From Dichotomicrobium thermohalophilum (GTDB lineage: Bacteria; Pseudomonadota; Alphaproteobacteria; Rhizobiales; Rhodomicrobiaceae), in contig NZ_QXDF01000002.1 in NCBI RefSeq assembly GCF_003550175.1, forward strand, positions 1 through 64,000: DNA of 64,000 bases, read 5' to 3'. Position numbers and translations under genes: made by a program. This document shows, piece after piece, positions 43,767-53,575 of the stretch. The stretch's first letter is position 1, and each line of letters begins with the position of its first letter. The notes beneath the pieces are model-generated. The model was not told the origin of the DNA and ran no database searches. It saw only the letters and a list, made by a program, of their open reading frames with translations.

Positions 43767-45102
43767 CTGCCTCCACCACCGTCACCTTGACGCCCTCTCC
43801 AGGACGCGCCAGTCGTGTCGCCGCCACGCGCTCGCCGTCCTGCAGATCGCCGCGCACCAGCACATAGCCGTCCGCGCCGCCGACCTGCTCGACACTGCGA
43901 CGAGTCAGTCGGCCATCCTCGATCACGTAGACATGATCGTTGTTGTAAAGCGCGGTCTGTGGAAGCCGGACGACGTCCTCGTACTGAATGTCCGGAACGC
44001 GCACCTCGACGAAGGCTCCGGGGCGCAGAGGCGTCGGCTCCAGCGGCGTCTTGATCCGGGCAAAGACATTCACGCCCCCGCTGGCAGAGGCGATTTGCGA
44101 ACCGACGCGAACGATCTCCGCCTCATAGACGAAAGGCTCCTCGCCGACATACCAGCGGACCTCGACCGGGCGGCCCAGCACGCCGCCGCTGGTGCGGACG
44201 AGGCGTCCATACTGAGCGTCGCTCAGCGTCACGCGTACCTCAATCCACGACTTGTCAATCAGGGTGGCCACCGCGTCGTTGGTGCCCAGAACCTTGCCGA
44301 CCTCGGCGTTCGGCTCGCTGACGTAAGCGTTGAAGGGCGCGGTCAGGCTCGTGTCGCGCAGGTTCCGCTCCGCGGTGCGGCGGGTCGCGCGAAGGCGCTC
44401 CAGCGCGGCCCGCTGCTGATCGGCGCGGGCCTGCTGCACGGACAGGCTGATCTCGCCCTGCTCGACGGCATCCTGCCGTTGGCTGACCGTCAGGCGGCGC
44501 TGATCAAGCGTCTGGCGCGAAACGGCCCCGGTGTCGACCAGTCTTTCGGCGCGCGCCAGGTCACGCTCGGCGATTTCGAGCTGCTCTCGCGCTCGTTCCA
44601 GGGCGGCTTCCTGCGCGCGGATCTGCGCTTCACTCTCCTGTAGCCGCGCTTCGGTTTCCGCGATCTGAGCACGAGCCTCGGCGAGCGCGATCTCGTAGTC
44701 GAACGGGTCGATCTTCAGAAGGAGATCGCCATCGGAGACCTCGCCGCCTTCGCGCAGGTTCGGCGATGCTTCGACAACCTCGCCGGAGACCAGCGCGCGC
44801 AACTGCACCTCGCGTCCGGCGACCGTCTCGCCGTAGAGCGTCAGTTGCGGCTGATAGCTGGAATGAGTGACCGTCACGGCGCGCACGGGCGAGACCGCTT
44901 CCTGCGGGGGCTCGGGGGTCACCGCTGGCTTCGTCGCCAGCAGGTACTGGTATCCCGCGTAGGCCCCCGCCAGCAGCGCCAGCGGCAGCAGCACTTGAAG
45001 CAGCAGGCGGGCCCCACGGCCAAGCACGCTGAGAAAGCCGCCCTGGGGCTCCTCATGCCGGTCTTCCCGATCCGTTTCCTCTGCGGGGCGCTGCTGGAGC
45101 AT
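43759..45102 (-). CDS. RND efflux periplasmic adaptor, 447 aa
   Basis: An N-terminal membrane anchor (LLPLALLAGAYAGYQYLL) is followed by a lipoyl-like half, a long coiled-coil hairpin (about 140-235, with ESEAQIRAQEAALERAREQL), the second lipoyl half, and beta-barrel and membrane-proximal domains. This is the HlyD/MexA/AcrA family. The first 30 residues are polar and acidic and probably cytoplasmic. It is the first gene of a two-gene operon with the permease. An AAGG site precedes the ATG at 45102. Confidence 0.92.
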   Translation of the reverse strand: MLQQRPAEETDREDRHEEPQGGFLSVLGRGARLLLQVLLPLALLAGAYAGYQYLLATKPAVTPEPPQEAVSPVRAVTVTHSSYQPQLTLYGETVAGREVQLRALVSGEVVEASPNLREGGEVSDGDLLLKIDPFDYEIALAEARAQIAETEARLQESEAQIRAQEAALERAREQLEIAERDLARAERLVDTGAVSRQTLDQRRLTVSQRQDAVEQGEISLSVQQARADQQRAALERLRATRRTAERNLRDTSLTAPFNAYVSEPNAEVGKVLGTNDAVATLIDKSWIEVRVTLSDAQYGRLVRTSGGVLGRPVEVRWYVGEEPFVYEAEIVRVGSQIASASGGVNVFARIKTPLEPTPLRPGAFVEVRVPDIQYEDVVRLPQTALYNNDHVYVIEDGRLTRRSVEQVGGADGYVLVRGDLQDGERVAATRLARPGEGVKVTVVEADV

Positions 45103-45214
45103 GAAACAACCTTACGAGAACGCACTGACGCCGGTTTTGCGGGCGGTAACATGAATACGTGGTGAATGGCCGAACCGTTTAGTGACGCTATGCAATGCTC
45201 GTCTTTGACACTGG

Positions 45215-46228
45215 TCATTCACCCCTGTGACCGAACAGCGCGTCTGGGTCAAAGTCGTATTCGCTGTTGCAGAACTCGCAGGTCACCGAGACCTTGCCGT
45301 CGTCCTGAACCATCTCGCTGATCCGGTCGGCCGGGAACCGCTTGAGCAAATCTTCCACCCGCTCCCGCGAGCACTGGCAGAACGCGCTGATCGCGCTTGC
45401 CGGGAACGCGCGCACGCGCTCCTCGTGGAAAAGCCTGATCAACAAACGTTCCGGCGACAACGTCGGATCAAGGATTTCATGGTCCTCGACCGTCGCGCCA
45501 AGCATGGAGGCGCGGTTCCAGTCCTCCGCGCTCTGGCCCTCGGCCTCGGTCGCATGGATGGCGTTGCGGCCGCCCTCGGCGCCGACCTTCTGGATCATCA
45601 GGCCGCCCGCACGCCAGGCCCAACCGCCGCGCTCCCCGTCGCGTCCGCCAACGAATTGCGGTGCCACGGCCACGCGCAGCAGACTCGGGATCTGCTCCGA
45701 CTGGCGGAAATACGTATGGGCCGCGTCGACGAGGTTCTCACCCTCGAGCTCAACGAAGCCCTGATACCTTTCAAGGCCGCCGCCCGGCTCAATCGTCAGC
45801 GCCATGTGCCCCTTGCCGAGCAGGCGCGGGTCGCTCTCGCCGGCTTCCGCGATCGCCTCTGCGACGCCCTCATCCTCATAGCTGGCATAAGCACGGACGT
45901 CGCCCGGAGCACGGAACTGCACAACCAGGAAGGTGATGGGGCCGTCCGAACTGGTCTGGAGCGTGAGCTTGCCGTCGAATTTCAGCGAGTGCCCGAGCAT
46001 CACGGTGAGCAGGATCGCCTCGCCAAGCAGGCGCGAGACCGGCTCAGGATAATTGTGGCGCGACAAGAGGTCGTCGACGACCGGGCCAAGCCGCACCAGG
46101 CGGCCGCGCACGCCCGCACTCTCGATCTGGAAGGGCAGCACGTAGTTCTCTAGTGTGCCGACCAGTTTGCCCTCGCTCTGGTCGAGCACGTCTCCATCCG
46201 TTTTCGTCCCGCCGGATTCTCCAACCAT
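45215..46228 (-). CDS. hslO: Redox-regulated molecular chaperone Hsp33
   Basis: The 337-aa protein ends with the Hsp33 redox switch: CQC at 284-286 and CEFC at 317-320 coordinating zinc. The N-terminal fold shows DVRAYASYEDEG and GKGHMALTIEPG. Hsp33 is activated by oxidative unfolding and holds aggregation-prone proteins. Its ATG directly follows the argF stop (TGA-ATG, no gap), so it is translated from the arg transcript; the argD-argF-hslO order is common in alphaproteobacteria. Confidence 0.95.
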   Translation of the reverse strand: MVGESGGTKTDGDVLDQSEGKLVGTLENYVLPFQIESAGVRGRLVRLGPVVDDLLSRHNYPEPVSRLLGEAILLTVMLGHSLKFDGKLTLQTSSDGPITFLVVQFRAPGDVRAYASYEDEGVAEAIAEAGESDPRLLGKGHMALTIEPGGGLERYQGFVELEGENLVDAAHTYFRQSEQIPSLLRVAVAPQFVGGRDGERGGWAWRAGGLMIQKVGAEGGRNAIHATEAEGQSAEDWNRASMLGATVEDHEILDPTLSPERLLIRLFHEERVRAFPASAISAFCQCSRERVEDLLKRFPADRISEMVQDDGKVSVTCEFCNSEYDFDPDALFGHRGE

Positions 46229-47152
46229 TCACTCCGCCTCTAAACACCATGCCAGGATGGCCCGCTGCGCGTGCATCCGGTTTTCGGCCTCCTCGAAAAC
46301 CACGGACTGTGGACCGTCGATCACCTCGCCGGTGACTTCATGGCCGCGCTGGGCGGGCAGGCAATGCATGAATATAGCATGGGGCGCAGCGCGGCTCATC
46401 AGCGCCGCATCAACCTGGTAGTCCCGCAACATCTTCATGCGGCGGTCGCCGTCGTCATGACCCATTGACACCCATACGTCGGTCAGGACGCAGTCGGCGC
46501 CCGCAATCGCCTCTCCCGGATCCTCATGAATAACGATTTGCCCGCCGCGCGCCGTCGTGTCCTGGACGAGTTCCGGCGAAGGCCGGTAAGCCTCCGGGCA
46601 CGCAATGGACAAGATAAAGCCGAACATCGACGCGGCGTGGAGCCAGGAGGTCGCCACGTTATTGTTCGCGTCGCCGATCCACGCGATCTTCCGCCCGCTG
46701 ATTGGGCCGAGATACTCCTCGAACGTCATGACGTCGGCGAAGACCTGACATGGGTGTGAGAGGTCGGTCAGGCCATTGATCACCGGCACGTCCGCATGTT
46801 CGGCCAGTTCGAGAAGGTCCGCGTGGGCCGTCGTTCGTAACATGATGACGTCGACGTAACGGGACAAGACCCGGGCGGTGTCGGCGATGGTCTCGCCTCG
46901 GCCGAGTTGAAGCTCGTTCGCGTTCAGCACGATCGTCTCGCCGCCGAGCTGGCGCATCGCCACGTCGAAGGACACGCGCGTGCGCGTGGAGGGTTTGGAG
47001 AACAGCATGGCCAGCACCTGGCCGCGCGCCAGGTGAGCGATCGACAGCCGGTCGCGCTGGAAGCGCGCCTTCATGTCATGCGCGCGCGCCATCAGTCGGT
47101 GAAGCTGCGACTGTTCGAGCCTGTTGAGATCGAGGAAATGACGAGGCGTCAT
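46229..47152 (-). CDS. argF: Ornithine carbamoyltransferase
   Basis: The 307-aa enzyme carries the carbamoyl-phosphate motif STRTR (55-59), HPCQVFAD, and the ornithine-side HCLPAQRG segment. It makes citrulline in arginine biosynthesis. The ATG at 47152 ([10 protein letters not shown]) is the usual N-terminus; the frame is open upstream into argD but without family sequence. It lies 61 nt downstream of argD and directly abuts hslO. Confidence 0.95.
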   Translation of the reverse strand: MTPRHFLDLNRLEQSQLHRLMARAHDMKARFQRDRLSIAHLARGQVLAMLFSKPSTRTRVSFDVAMRQLGGETIVLNANELQLGRGETIADTARVLSRYVDVIMLRTTAHADLLELAEHADVPVINGLTDLSHPCQVFADVMTFEEYLGPISGRKIAWIGDANNNVATSWLHAASMFGFILSIACPEAYRPSPELVQDTTARGGQIVIHEDPGEAIAGADCVLTDVWVSMGHDDGDRRMKMLRDYQVDAALMSRAAPHAIFMHCLPAQRGHEVTGEVIDGPQSVVFEEAENRMHAQRAILAWCLEAE

Positions 47153-47213
47153 GGCTTGTCCACGTTTTTCACGCTGCGGCCGACGAGGGCGCGAGAACCA
47201 GTGAGCGGGAAGG

Positions 47214-48413
47214 TCAGCCGTGATGCGCAGCAGCGGCAGGAGCGTCGGTGCCAAGCGCCGTGAGCGCCGCATCGAGACACCCACGAGCCTCGCGCACTTC
47301 GTCTTCGCCGATATTGAGCGGCGGCACGAGCCGCAAGACATTCTCGCTCGCGCCGACAGCAAGCATGTGCTGCGCTCGCAGCGCGGCCACCACATCCCCA
47401 ACTGGCGGCGAGCATTTGAGGCCGAGCAGCAAACCTTCGCCGCGGACCTCTTCGATCATGCCGGGATGCGCATCGCTGAGTTCCGCGAGCTGCTGACGCA
47501 ACCTTAGCCCGGTATCGCGCACATGCGCCAGGAATTCGGGCTCCAGAACGATGTCCAGCACTGCGTTGCCCACGGCCATCGCCAAGGGGTTGCCGCCGAA
47601 GGTCGAGCCGTGTGTGCCCACGGTCATGCCCTGCGCGGCGTGTTCTGTTGCCAGGCAGGCCCCGACCGGGAAGCCGCCGCCGAGGCCCTTGGCCGCAGCG
47701 AGAATGTCCGGGACGATGCCTGCGTGTTCGTGGGCGAAGAAGCGTCCGGTCCGGCCGACGCCCGACTGCACCTCATCGAGAATAAGCAGCAGGCCGTGCT
47801 CGTCCGCGAGTTTGCGCAGAGCTCGCAAGAACGGCCAGCCCGGATTGCGGATGCCGCCTTCACCCTGGATCGGCTCGATCAGGAAGCCGGCGGTTTCCGG
47901 CGTGATCGCGGCGCGTGCGGCTTCGATGTCGCCGAGCGGCACCTGGTCGAAGCCCGGCATGGGCGGGCCGAAGCCGCTCAGCAGCTTTTCCTGCCCCGCC
48001 GCGGCGATGGTCGCCATTGTTCGGCCGTGAAACGCGCCCTCAAAAGTAATGAGCCTGTGCCGCTCGGGTGCGCCGGTGGCCGAGTGAAACTTTCGGGCCA
48101 TCTTGATGGCGCATTCCAGGGCCTCCGCGCCCGAGTTCGTGAAGAACACCGTGTCGGCGAAGGTCGCCGCGCAGAGCCGCTCGGCCAGGCGCTCCTGCCC
48201 CTCCACGCGGAAAAGGTTGGACGTGTGCCAGAGCTTCTGCGCCTGGTTGCACAGTGCGTCTGTCAGCTTGGGGTGGGCATGGCCAAGCACGTTCACGGCG
48301 ATGCCTGCGGTGAAGTCGAGATAACGCTCGCCCGCGGTCGTGAAAAGATAGGCACCCTCGCCGCGCTCGAACACGAGATCAGCGCGGGCGTAAGTTGGCA
48401 GCACCGCCGGCAT
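47214..48413 (-). CDS. argD: Acetylornithine aminotransferase
   Basis: The 399-aa class III aminotransferase has the PLP lysine in [15 protein letters not shown], plus GVGRTG and LGLKCSPP. ArgD transaminates N-acetylglutamate semialdehyde in arginine synthesis and can act in lysine synthesis. Its place directly before argF supports the specific name over a generic omega-aminotransferase. I took the ATG at 48413 ([20 protein letters not shown]); a TTG at 48440 is possible but unsupported. Confidence 0.92.
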   Translation of the reverse strand: MPAVLPTYARADLVFERGEGAYLFTTAGERYLDFTAGIAVNVLGHAHPKLTDALCNQAQKLWHTSNLFRVEGQERLAERLCAATFADTVFFTNSGAEALECAIKMARKFHSATGAPERHRLITFEGAFHGRTMATIAAAGQEKLLSGFGPPMPGFDQVPLGDIEAARAAITPETAGFLIEPIQGEGGIRNPGWPFLRALRKLADEHGLLLILDEVQSGVGRTGRFFAHEHAGIVPDILAAAKGLGGGFPVGACLATEHAAQGMTVGTHGSTFGGNPLAMAVGNAVLDIVLEPEFLAHVRDTGLRLRQQLAELSDAHPGMIEEVRGEGLLLGLKCSPPVGDVVAALRAQHMLAVGASENVLRLVPPLNIGEDEVREARGCLDAALTALGTDAPAAAAHHG

Positions 48414-48955
48414 GTCCGAGGACTTTCTTCTCCGTTGCAAAAAAGCGCATGCGCGTTGGCTGGCCGCCGGGACAGCCTCGCTCCCGCAGCATATTCCTCA
48501 CTCGCTTTCGCGGTGTCAATTGGCCGAAAAGACACACTGCGGCAATAATTGCCGTCAAAAGGGCCACAGGAGCGTGCTCGGCGTTTGAGTTTTTCAACCG
48601 GGCGTGGCACTTCGTAGAGCAGGATAGCGGTGTGCCCTCCCCCGGAGTCAGTGGCTTCGGCGCAACGGGAGGGGCGACCGCAATGTTTGAGGGCTGGCGG
48701 CCCCTTCGAGTCCTCAGTTGCCGCCTCGGCCAGCGCGCGTCCCGATCGCCGCTTCAGCGATCCGGTAGCAGTACCAGTCCGCGGCCGAACGAGTCTTCCC
48801 AGTACAGCGTTTGTCGTCGTTTTCGACACCTTTGACGAGCTTGGTCACGGCGTAGCCGCGTTGCGTCCGGCGGGGATTTTTGACGCCGCGTCTGCGCGAT
48901 CAGCGCTGCATTTCCGTGTGCGGCGCTCAAGAGACAGAGCCATGAGGAGGCACGA
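48414..48955. other. Divergent control region of arg operon and gcrA
   Basis: These 542 nt separate argD (minus) from gcrA (plus) and must hold both promoters. Short frames exist on both strands but none has a ribosome-binding site with recognisable sequence. No strong hairpin, riboswitch or repeat is seen. Confidence 0.4.
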
Positions 48956-49483
48956 ATGGCATGGACGGAAGAGCGCGTCGCGCTGCTGACGCGACTTTGG
49001 AATGAGGGGCATACAGCGAGCCAGATTGCCGAGCAGTTCGGCGATATCACGCGCAATGCGGTCATCGGCAAGGTGCACCGGCTCGGGCTTTCCGGGCGCG
49101 CGGCAGAATCGCGGTTCCGCGCCGCTCGCATCAAGATGCGCCCGCGCAACCAGAAGCCGCGCGGCGGCTCCGGCGCGGCATTCCCGGTGCAGGGGAACGC
49201 GGCGCTGAAGGCGGAGCCTGGCGTGGCGCAGGCTTGGCCGGCGCCGGCCCGGCGGCCGAATCTTCGCCCGGTGGAGCAGCCGGAGTCCGAGGCGGGTCCG
49301 GTCGTTGGCCTGCTGGAGCTGCGAGAGAGCAGTTGCCGCTGGCCAATTGGCGATCCAGACCAGCCGGGTTTCGGATTCTGCGGCTGCCAGAAGGCGGAAG
49401 ACGGTCCTTACTGCGAGCGCCATGCGGCGATGGCGTTCCAGCCGGCGGCGCGTCGTCGCCCGACGGAGAAAGAGGCGGCGTAA
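48956..49483 (+). CDS. gcrA: GcrA family cell cycle regulator
   Basis: The N-terminal 45 residues (MAWTEERVALLTRLWNEGHT, then ASQIAEQFG and NAVIGKVHRLGLSGR) are the GcrA helix-turn-helix that reads GANTC-methylated promoters with sigma-70. The C-terminal segment CRWPIGDP, then FCGC and YCERHAAMAF is the Cys-containing sigma-interacting region. The middle 70 residues are Pro/Arg-rich and variable. GcrA activates S-phase genes and implies that CcrM exists elsewhere in the genome. A GGAGG site fixes the start. GcrA is restricted to alphaproteobacteria. Confidence 0.93.
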   Translation: MAWTEERVALLTRLWNEGHTASQIAEQFGDITRNAVIGKVHRLGLSGRAAESRFRAARIKMRPRNQKPRGGSGAAFPVQGNAALKAEPGVAQAWPAPARRPNLRPVEQPESEAGPVVGLLELRESSCRWPIGDPDQPGFGFCGCQKAEDGPYCERHAAMAFQPAARRRPTEKEAA

Positions 49484-49500
49484 GGGGCGGGGCAAGGCGC

Positions 49501-49523
49501 CGCGCCGGGTCCCTCCCGGCGCG
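49501..49523. terminator. Bidirectional hairpin between gcrA and phoB
   Basis: A 9-bp perfect stem (CGCGCCGGG with CCCGGCGCG) around loop TCCCT lies in the 48-nt space between the convergent gcrA and phoB stops. No T-run is present on either side, so its role as a shared terminator is inferred from position. Confidence 0.5.
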
Positions 49524-49531
49524 CGCCACCC

Positions 49532-50245
49532 TCACGCGCCGGTTCCGGTCTTTTTCGGGAGCTTCTCGCCAAACGCGTAGCCGGCACCGCGCACCGTGCG
49601 GATCGGGTCCTGATCGCGTCCGCGGTTCAATGCCTTGCGCAGCCGGCCGATATGCACATCCACTGTCCGCTCGTCGACGAACACGTCTCGCCCCCACACC
49701 CCGTCGAGCAATTGGGTGCGCGTGAATACGCGCCCCGGGCTTTCCATCATGAATTCCAGCAGGCGGTATTCGGTCGGGCCGATGCGCAACTCGCGCCCGC
49801 CGCGGAACACCCGATGCGCATCGCGGTCCATCACGATATCGCCGACTTCCAGCGTGTCCTGGAGCCGGCTCGGGCTGGTGCGCCGGAGGATCGCGCGCAC
49901 GCGCGCCAAAAGTTCGGGCAGCGAAAACGGCTTCACGACGTAATCGTCCGCGCCGGTGGTCAGCCCCCGGATGCGGTCGGTTTCCTCGCCGCGGGCCGTC
50001 AGCATGATGATCGGGATGTTGCGTCCTTCGCGGCCTGTGCGCAGACGCCGGCACAACTCCAGCCCCGAAAGCCCCGGCAGCATCCAGTCGAGGACGATCA
50101 GGTCGGGCGTATCCTCCTCGACCGAAACCTCGGCATCCTCGCCGCGCGAGACGACCGTAACGTTGAAGCCCTCCGCCTCCAGATTGTAGCGGAGCAGCAT
50201 GGCCAAGGGCTCTTCGTCCTCGACGACCAGAACCTTAGCTGACAT
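49532..50245 (-). CDS. phoB: Phosphate regulon response regulator PhoB
   Basis: The 237-aa OmpR-type regulator has the receiver phosphoacceptor D53 (VLDWMLPG) and K105 (DYVVKPFS), then a winged-helix DNA-binding domain from about 140 (VFRGGRELRIGPTEYRLLEF, then RTVDVHIGRLRKAL and VRGAGYAFGE). Phosphorylated by PhoR, it activates Pho-box promoters. It is the last gene of the pst-phoU-phoB run and 23 nt after phoU. Confidence 0.95.
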   Translation of the reverse strand: MSAKVLVVEDEEPLAMLLRYNLEAEGFNVTVVSRGEDAEVSVEEDTPDLIVLDWMLPGLSGLELCRRLRTGREGRNIPIIMLTARGEETDRIRGLTTGADDYVVKPFSLPELLARVRAILRRTSPSRLQDTLEVGDIVMDRDAHRVFRGGRELRIGPTEYRLLEFMMESPGRVFTRTQLLDGVWGRDVFVDERTVDVHIGRLRKALNRGRDQDPIRTVRGAGYAFGEKLPKKTGTGA

Positions 50246-50268
50246 TCCGCTCTGCCCCGGATACTACT

Positions 50269-51003
50269 CTAGCCGTTATCGTCGGAGTCTCCCGTCGCCT
50301 CAGCCGGCGACAGCAGGCTCGTGGTGTCGCTCTTCGGGCGGCCCTCGACCAGCGTCTCGCCGGTGATCATGAAAAAGGTCATCTCCGCGATGTTGGTGAC
50401 GTGGTCCCCGATGCGCTCGATGTTCTTCGCGCCGAACAGCAGATGCGTGGACAACGTGATGCTGCGCGGATCTTCCATCATGTAGGTGAGCAGCTCGCGG
50501 AAGAGCGAGTTGTACATCGCATCGATTTCATAATCGTCCATCCAGACGCGCTTTGTCTTTTCAGCATCGCGCGTCGCATAGGCGTCGAGCACATCCTTGA
50601 GCTGCTGAAGGGCCTGCAGGCCCATATGCTTCAGGCCAAGCATCGCGCGCTTGGGCTGGGGCTCGCCGGCGATGGCGAGTGTACGCTTGGAGATGTTCTT
50701 GCCCAGATCGCCGATACGCTCTAGGTCGCCGGCGATGCGGATGGCGGTGATGATCTGGCGCAGGTCGAGCGCGACCGGCTGACGCCGTGCGATCATCAGT
50801 ACCGCAAGCTCTTCGATTTCTTTTTCGAGCTGGTCGATGTTCTTGTCCCGAGAGATCACGTCCTCGGCCAGCTCCGGGGCGTTTTTCTCAAGCGCCTCAA
50901 TCGCCTCACTAAGCAGTTGCTCGCACAGTCCTCCCATATGGGCAATCTTGGCATCAAGCGATTTAAGCTCTTGTTCGTAGGAGCTTACGGTATGCTGTTC
51001 CAT
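50269..51003 (-). CDS. phoU: Phosphate signalling protein PhoU
   Basis: The 244-aa protein shows two repeated three-helix PhoU domains (LDAKIAHMGGLCEQLLSEAI and EKTKRVWMDDYEIDAMYNSL) with acidic metal-binding motifs and the KNIERIGDHVTNIAE segment. PhoU couples PstSCAB transport status to PhoR. The gene lies 47 nt after pstB. The C-terminal 25 residues are a polar tail not needed by the fold. Confidence 0.95.
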   Translation of the reverse strand: MEQHTVSSYEQELKSLDAKIAHMGGLCEQLLSEAIEALEKNAPELAEDVISRDKNIDQLEKEIEELAVLMIARRQPVALDLRQIITAIRIAGDLERIGDLGKNISKRTLAIAGEPQPKRAMLGLKHMGLQALQQLKDVLDAYATRDAEKTKRVWMDDYEIDAMYNSLFRELLTYMMEDPRSITLSTHLLFGAKNIERIGDHVTNIAEMTFFMITGETLVEGRPKSDTTSLLSPAEATGDSDDNG

Positions 51004-51050
51004 GGGTCTGTGCTGCTCCTGTTATACTGAATGCCGCGTGGCTCAGGAAT

Positions 51051-51920
51051 TTAGCCGAAGCGCCCGGTGATGTAATCCTGCGTGCGTTCATCTTTCGGAT
51101 TGGTGAAAATCTGGTTGGTCTCACCTTCCTCCACCAGATAGCCGAGATGGAAGAACGCAGTCCGCTGAGATACGCGCGCGGCTTGTTGCATCGAGTGCGT
51201 CACTATGACGATGCAATAATTGCGGCGCAATTCGTCGATCAGTTCCTCGATCTTGGCCGTGGCGATCGGGTCCAGCGCGGAAGCGGGCTCGTCCATCAGG
51301 ATCACTTCCGGGTTCACCGCAATCGCCCGCGCGATGCACAAGCGCTGTTGCTGACCGCCGGACAGGCCCGTGCCCGGCTCGTCCAGGCGATCCTTCACCT
51401 CCTCGAACAGTCCCGCGCGCTGCAAGGCCTCCGCGACCACATCGTCGAGTTCGCTCTTTGAGCTGACCTGGCCGTGAATGCGCGGGCCATAGGCAACGTT
51501 CTCGTACACCGATTTCGGAAACGGGTTCGGCTTCTGAAAGACCATGCCCACGCGCGCGCGCAGTTGAACCGGGTCGATATGCGGCGCATACACGTTCTCG
51601 CCGTCGATGATGACTTCGCCCTCGACGCGTGCGCCCTCGATCGGGTCGTTCATCCGGTTCAGGCAGCGAAGGAAGGTGGACTTGCCGCAGCCCGACGGGC
51701 CGATGAAGGCTGTCACCGTACGATCGCGGATGTCCAGGTTGACATCGAAGATCGCCTGCGCGCTGCCGTAGAACACGTCGACGTGGCGCGACTTGATTTT
51801 CGTCGAGCCCGACACCGCTGCGGGCTGCGCGAAACTCGTTGCGGTCTGATACTGGTCCACGATGCCTCTCTCTTTGTCGCTCCAGGCCCCGGTCGTGCGT
51901 TGCCGACGGAATTGCTCCAT
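51051..51920 (-). CDS. pstB: Phosphate ABC transporter ATP-binding protein PstB
   Basis: The 289-aa ATPase shows Walker [11 protein letters not shown]-loop VFQKPNPFP, signature LSGGQQQR and Walker [13 protein letters not shown], plus the PstB-specific YGPRIHG. It energises phosphate import with PstC and PstA. I took the ATG at 51920, 5 nt after the pstA stop; a GTG at 51932 overlapping pstA is also possible. About 35 polar residues precede the ABC fold. Confidence 0.95.
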   Translation of the reverse strand: MEQFRRQRTTGAWSDKERGIVDQYQTATSFAQPAAVSGSTKIKSRHVDVFYGSAQAIFDVNLDIRDRTVTAFIGPSGCGKSTFLRCLNRMNDPIEGARVEGEVIIDGENVYAPHIDPVQLRARVGMVFQKPNPFPKSVYENVAYGPRIHGQVSSKSELDDVVAEALQRAGLFEEVKDRLDEPGTGLSGGQQQRLCIARAIAVNPEVILMDEPASALDPIATAKIEELIDELRRNYCIVIVTHSMQQAARVSQRTAFFHLGYLVEEGETNQIFTNPKDERTQDYITGRFG

Positions 51921-51925
51921 GCCGA

Positions 51926-53575
51926 TTACCACTTCCGCTCAAGCCGCTGGCGCAGGAATATCGCTACAGCGTTCATGACGATCAGGAACGCCAGCAGCAC
52001 CAGGATCGCCGCGGAAGTGCGTGAGGTGAAGCCGCGCTCCGGGCTGTCGGCCCAGCTATAGATTTGGGCGGGCAGCGCGGTCGCCGGGTCCACAATGCTC
52101 GTTGGCGGCGTGGTGATGAAGGCGTTCATGCCCACCAGCAGGAGCGGCGCGGTCTCGCCGAGCGCCTGCGCAAGGCCGATGATCGTGCCGGTCAGGATGC
52201 CTGGCATCGCCAACGGCAGAACGTGATGCATGATGACTTGGTGCTTGGATGCGCCCACGCCAAGCGCTGCCTCGCGGATTGACGGCGGCACCGCCTTGAG
52301 CGCCGCGCGCGTGGCGATGATGATCGTCGGCAGCGTCATGAGCGACAGGACCATGCCGCCCACAAGAGGCGTGGATCGAGGCATCCCGAAAGTGCCGAGG
52401 AACAGCGCAAGGCCGAGCAGGCCGAAAACCACGGAGGGCACTGCCGCAAGATTGTTGATGTTCACCTCGATCAGGTCGGTTGTGCGGTTCTTCGGCGCGA
52501 ACTCCTCCAGGTAAACTGCGGCCGCCACGCCGACGGGGAAGCTGATGAGCAGCGTGACCAGCAGCGTCAGGGCCGAGCCGACGATCGCGCCGGCCAGACC
52601 CGCCTGCTCCGGGAAGCGGCTGTCGCCGTTGGTGATCAGCGCCCAGTTGAACGGCAGAGTGACGAGCCCGCGCTCGATCAGGCTGTCGAACCAGGCGAAT
52701 TCCTTGGCGCTGCGGAAGCGCGGGTTCAGGATCGTCGGCTCCTCGCCACGCGCGAGAGCCGCGTAGTGCTCGGACAGCGGTGCCTCGAAATTCTCCACGA
52801 CTGAACCGATGCGATCCGGGTTTGCGACCGCGAACTCCTGGAGCTTGGTGGCCGCCGCATCGCTGAGCAGGTCGATCGGATTGCGAATGGCATTGCGCGG
52901 AATGAGCGCGCGCATGGCCTCGGCCAGTATGCTGCGGTAGTTGCCGGATGCCGGGTCTTCCGCGTCGATCTTCCCCGGGTCGAGGAACACGTTGATGCGG
53001 ATCAGGTTCTGCCCGTCCCGCGTCGTCACGAGTCCGCGCTCGGCGACGTAGGTTTCGAACGCCTGCTCCTCCTGCCAGCTTAACGCCTCGATCCGGCGGG
53101 GAATAACGTTCTTGTAGAGCTGGTCGAACGGGTCGGAGGTGGGGACCTCCACGTTGATGGTCTGGCCGATCACCCCCGGATTGGAGACGATGTAATCCCG
53201 CAGATTGTAGTGCGCGCTGGCGCTGAGGATTTCGCGGAGCGCGCGCTGGTCGGCGGAGTCCGTCACCTCCGGGAAGTAGGCGAAGAAAGAGTCGCGGACC
53301 AGCTTGCGGTAGTTGCCGTCGGCAGGGTTCTCAGGATCAACCACCGAAGGGTCGACGAAGATCTCCAGCTTGACATGCGTCTGGACAAACGCCTTGTAGC
53401 CGCTGGAAATGATCGAGACGAACAGCGTGCCCAGCAACAACAACGCAATGCCGATGGCGCCGAGGCCCAGGGCCTGCAACCGCCGGTCCGCCGCATAGCG
53501 CCTGCGCACGCGGCGCCTGCTCTGGGCAGACGTCCAGTCGTAGGGTGCACGTCGATCCGCTGTGATCTCACTCAT
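51926..53575 (-). CDS. pstA: Phosphate ABC transporter permease PstA, with large insert
   Basis: The 549-aa permease is much longer than E. coli PstA because a periplasmic domain (about 65-300) follows TM1, as in DUF3333-containing alphaproteobacterial PstA. Within it two similar segments are visible: [19 protein letters not shown] near 74-92 and [19 protein letters not shown] near 198-216, each followed by a NP-containing partner segment, indicating an internal duplication. The permease core shows the EAA loop [20 protein letters not shown]. The start overlaps pstC by 8 nt. Confidence 0.93.
   Translation of the reverse strand: MSEITADRRAPYDWTSAQSRRRVRRRYAADRRLQALGLGAIGIALLLLGTLFVSIISSGYKAFVQTHVKLEIFVDPSVVDPENPADGNYRKLVRDSFFAYFPEVTDSADQRALREILSASAHYNLRDYIVSNPGVIGQTINVEVPTSDPFDQLYKNVIPRRIEALSWQEEQAFETYVAERGLVTTRDGQNLIRINVFLDPGKIDAEDPASGNYRSILAEAMRALIPRNAIRNPIDLLSDAAATKLQEFAVANPDRIGSVVENFEAPLSEHYAALARGEEPTILNPRFRSAKEFAWFDSLIERGLVTLPFNWALITNGDSRFPEQAGLAGAIVGSALTLLVTLLISFPVGVAAAVYLEEFAPKNRTTDLIEVNINNLAAVPSVVFGLLGLALFLGTFGMPRSTPLVGGMVLSLMTLPTIIIATRAALKAVPPSIREAALGVGASKHQVIMHHVLPLAMPGILTGTIIGLAQALGETAPLLLVGMNAFITTPPTSIVDPATALPAQIYSWADSPERGFTSRTSAAILVLLAFLIVMNAVAIFLRQRLERKW

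Noticed and set aside
45162-45222. Inverted repeat GTGAATGGCC/GGTCATTCAC at the end of hslO
   Set aside because: The arms are 41 nt apart with a mismatch and there is no T-run, so it is not convincing as a terminator.
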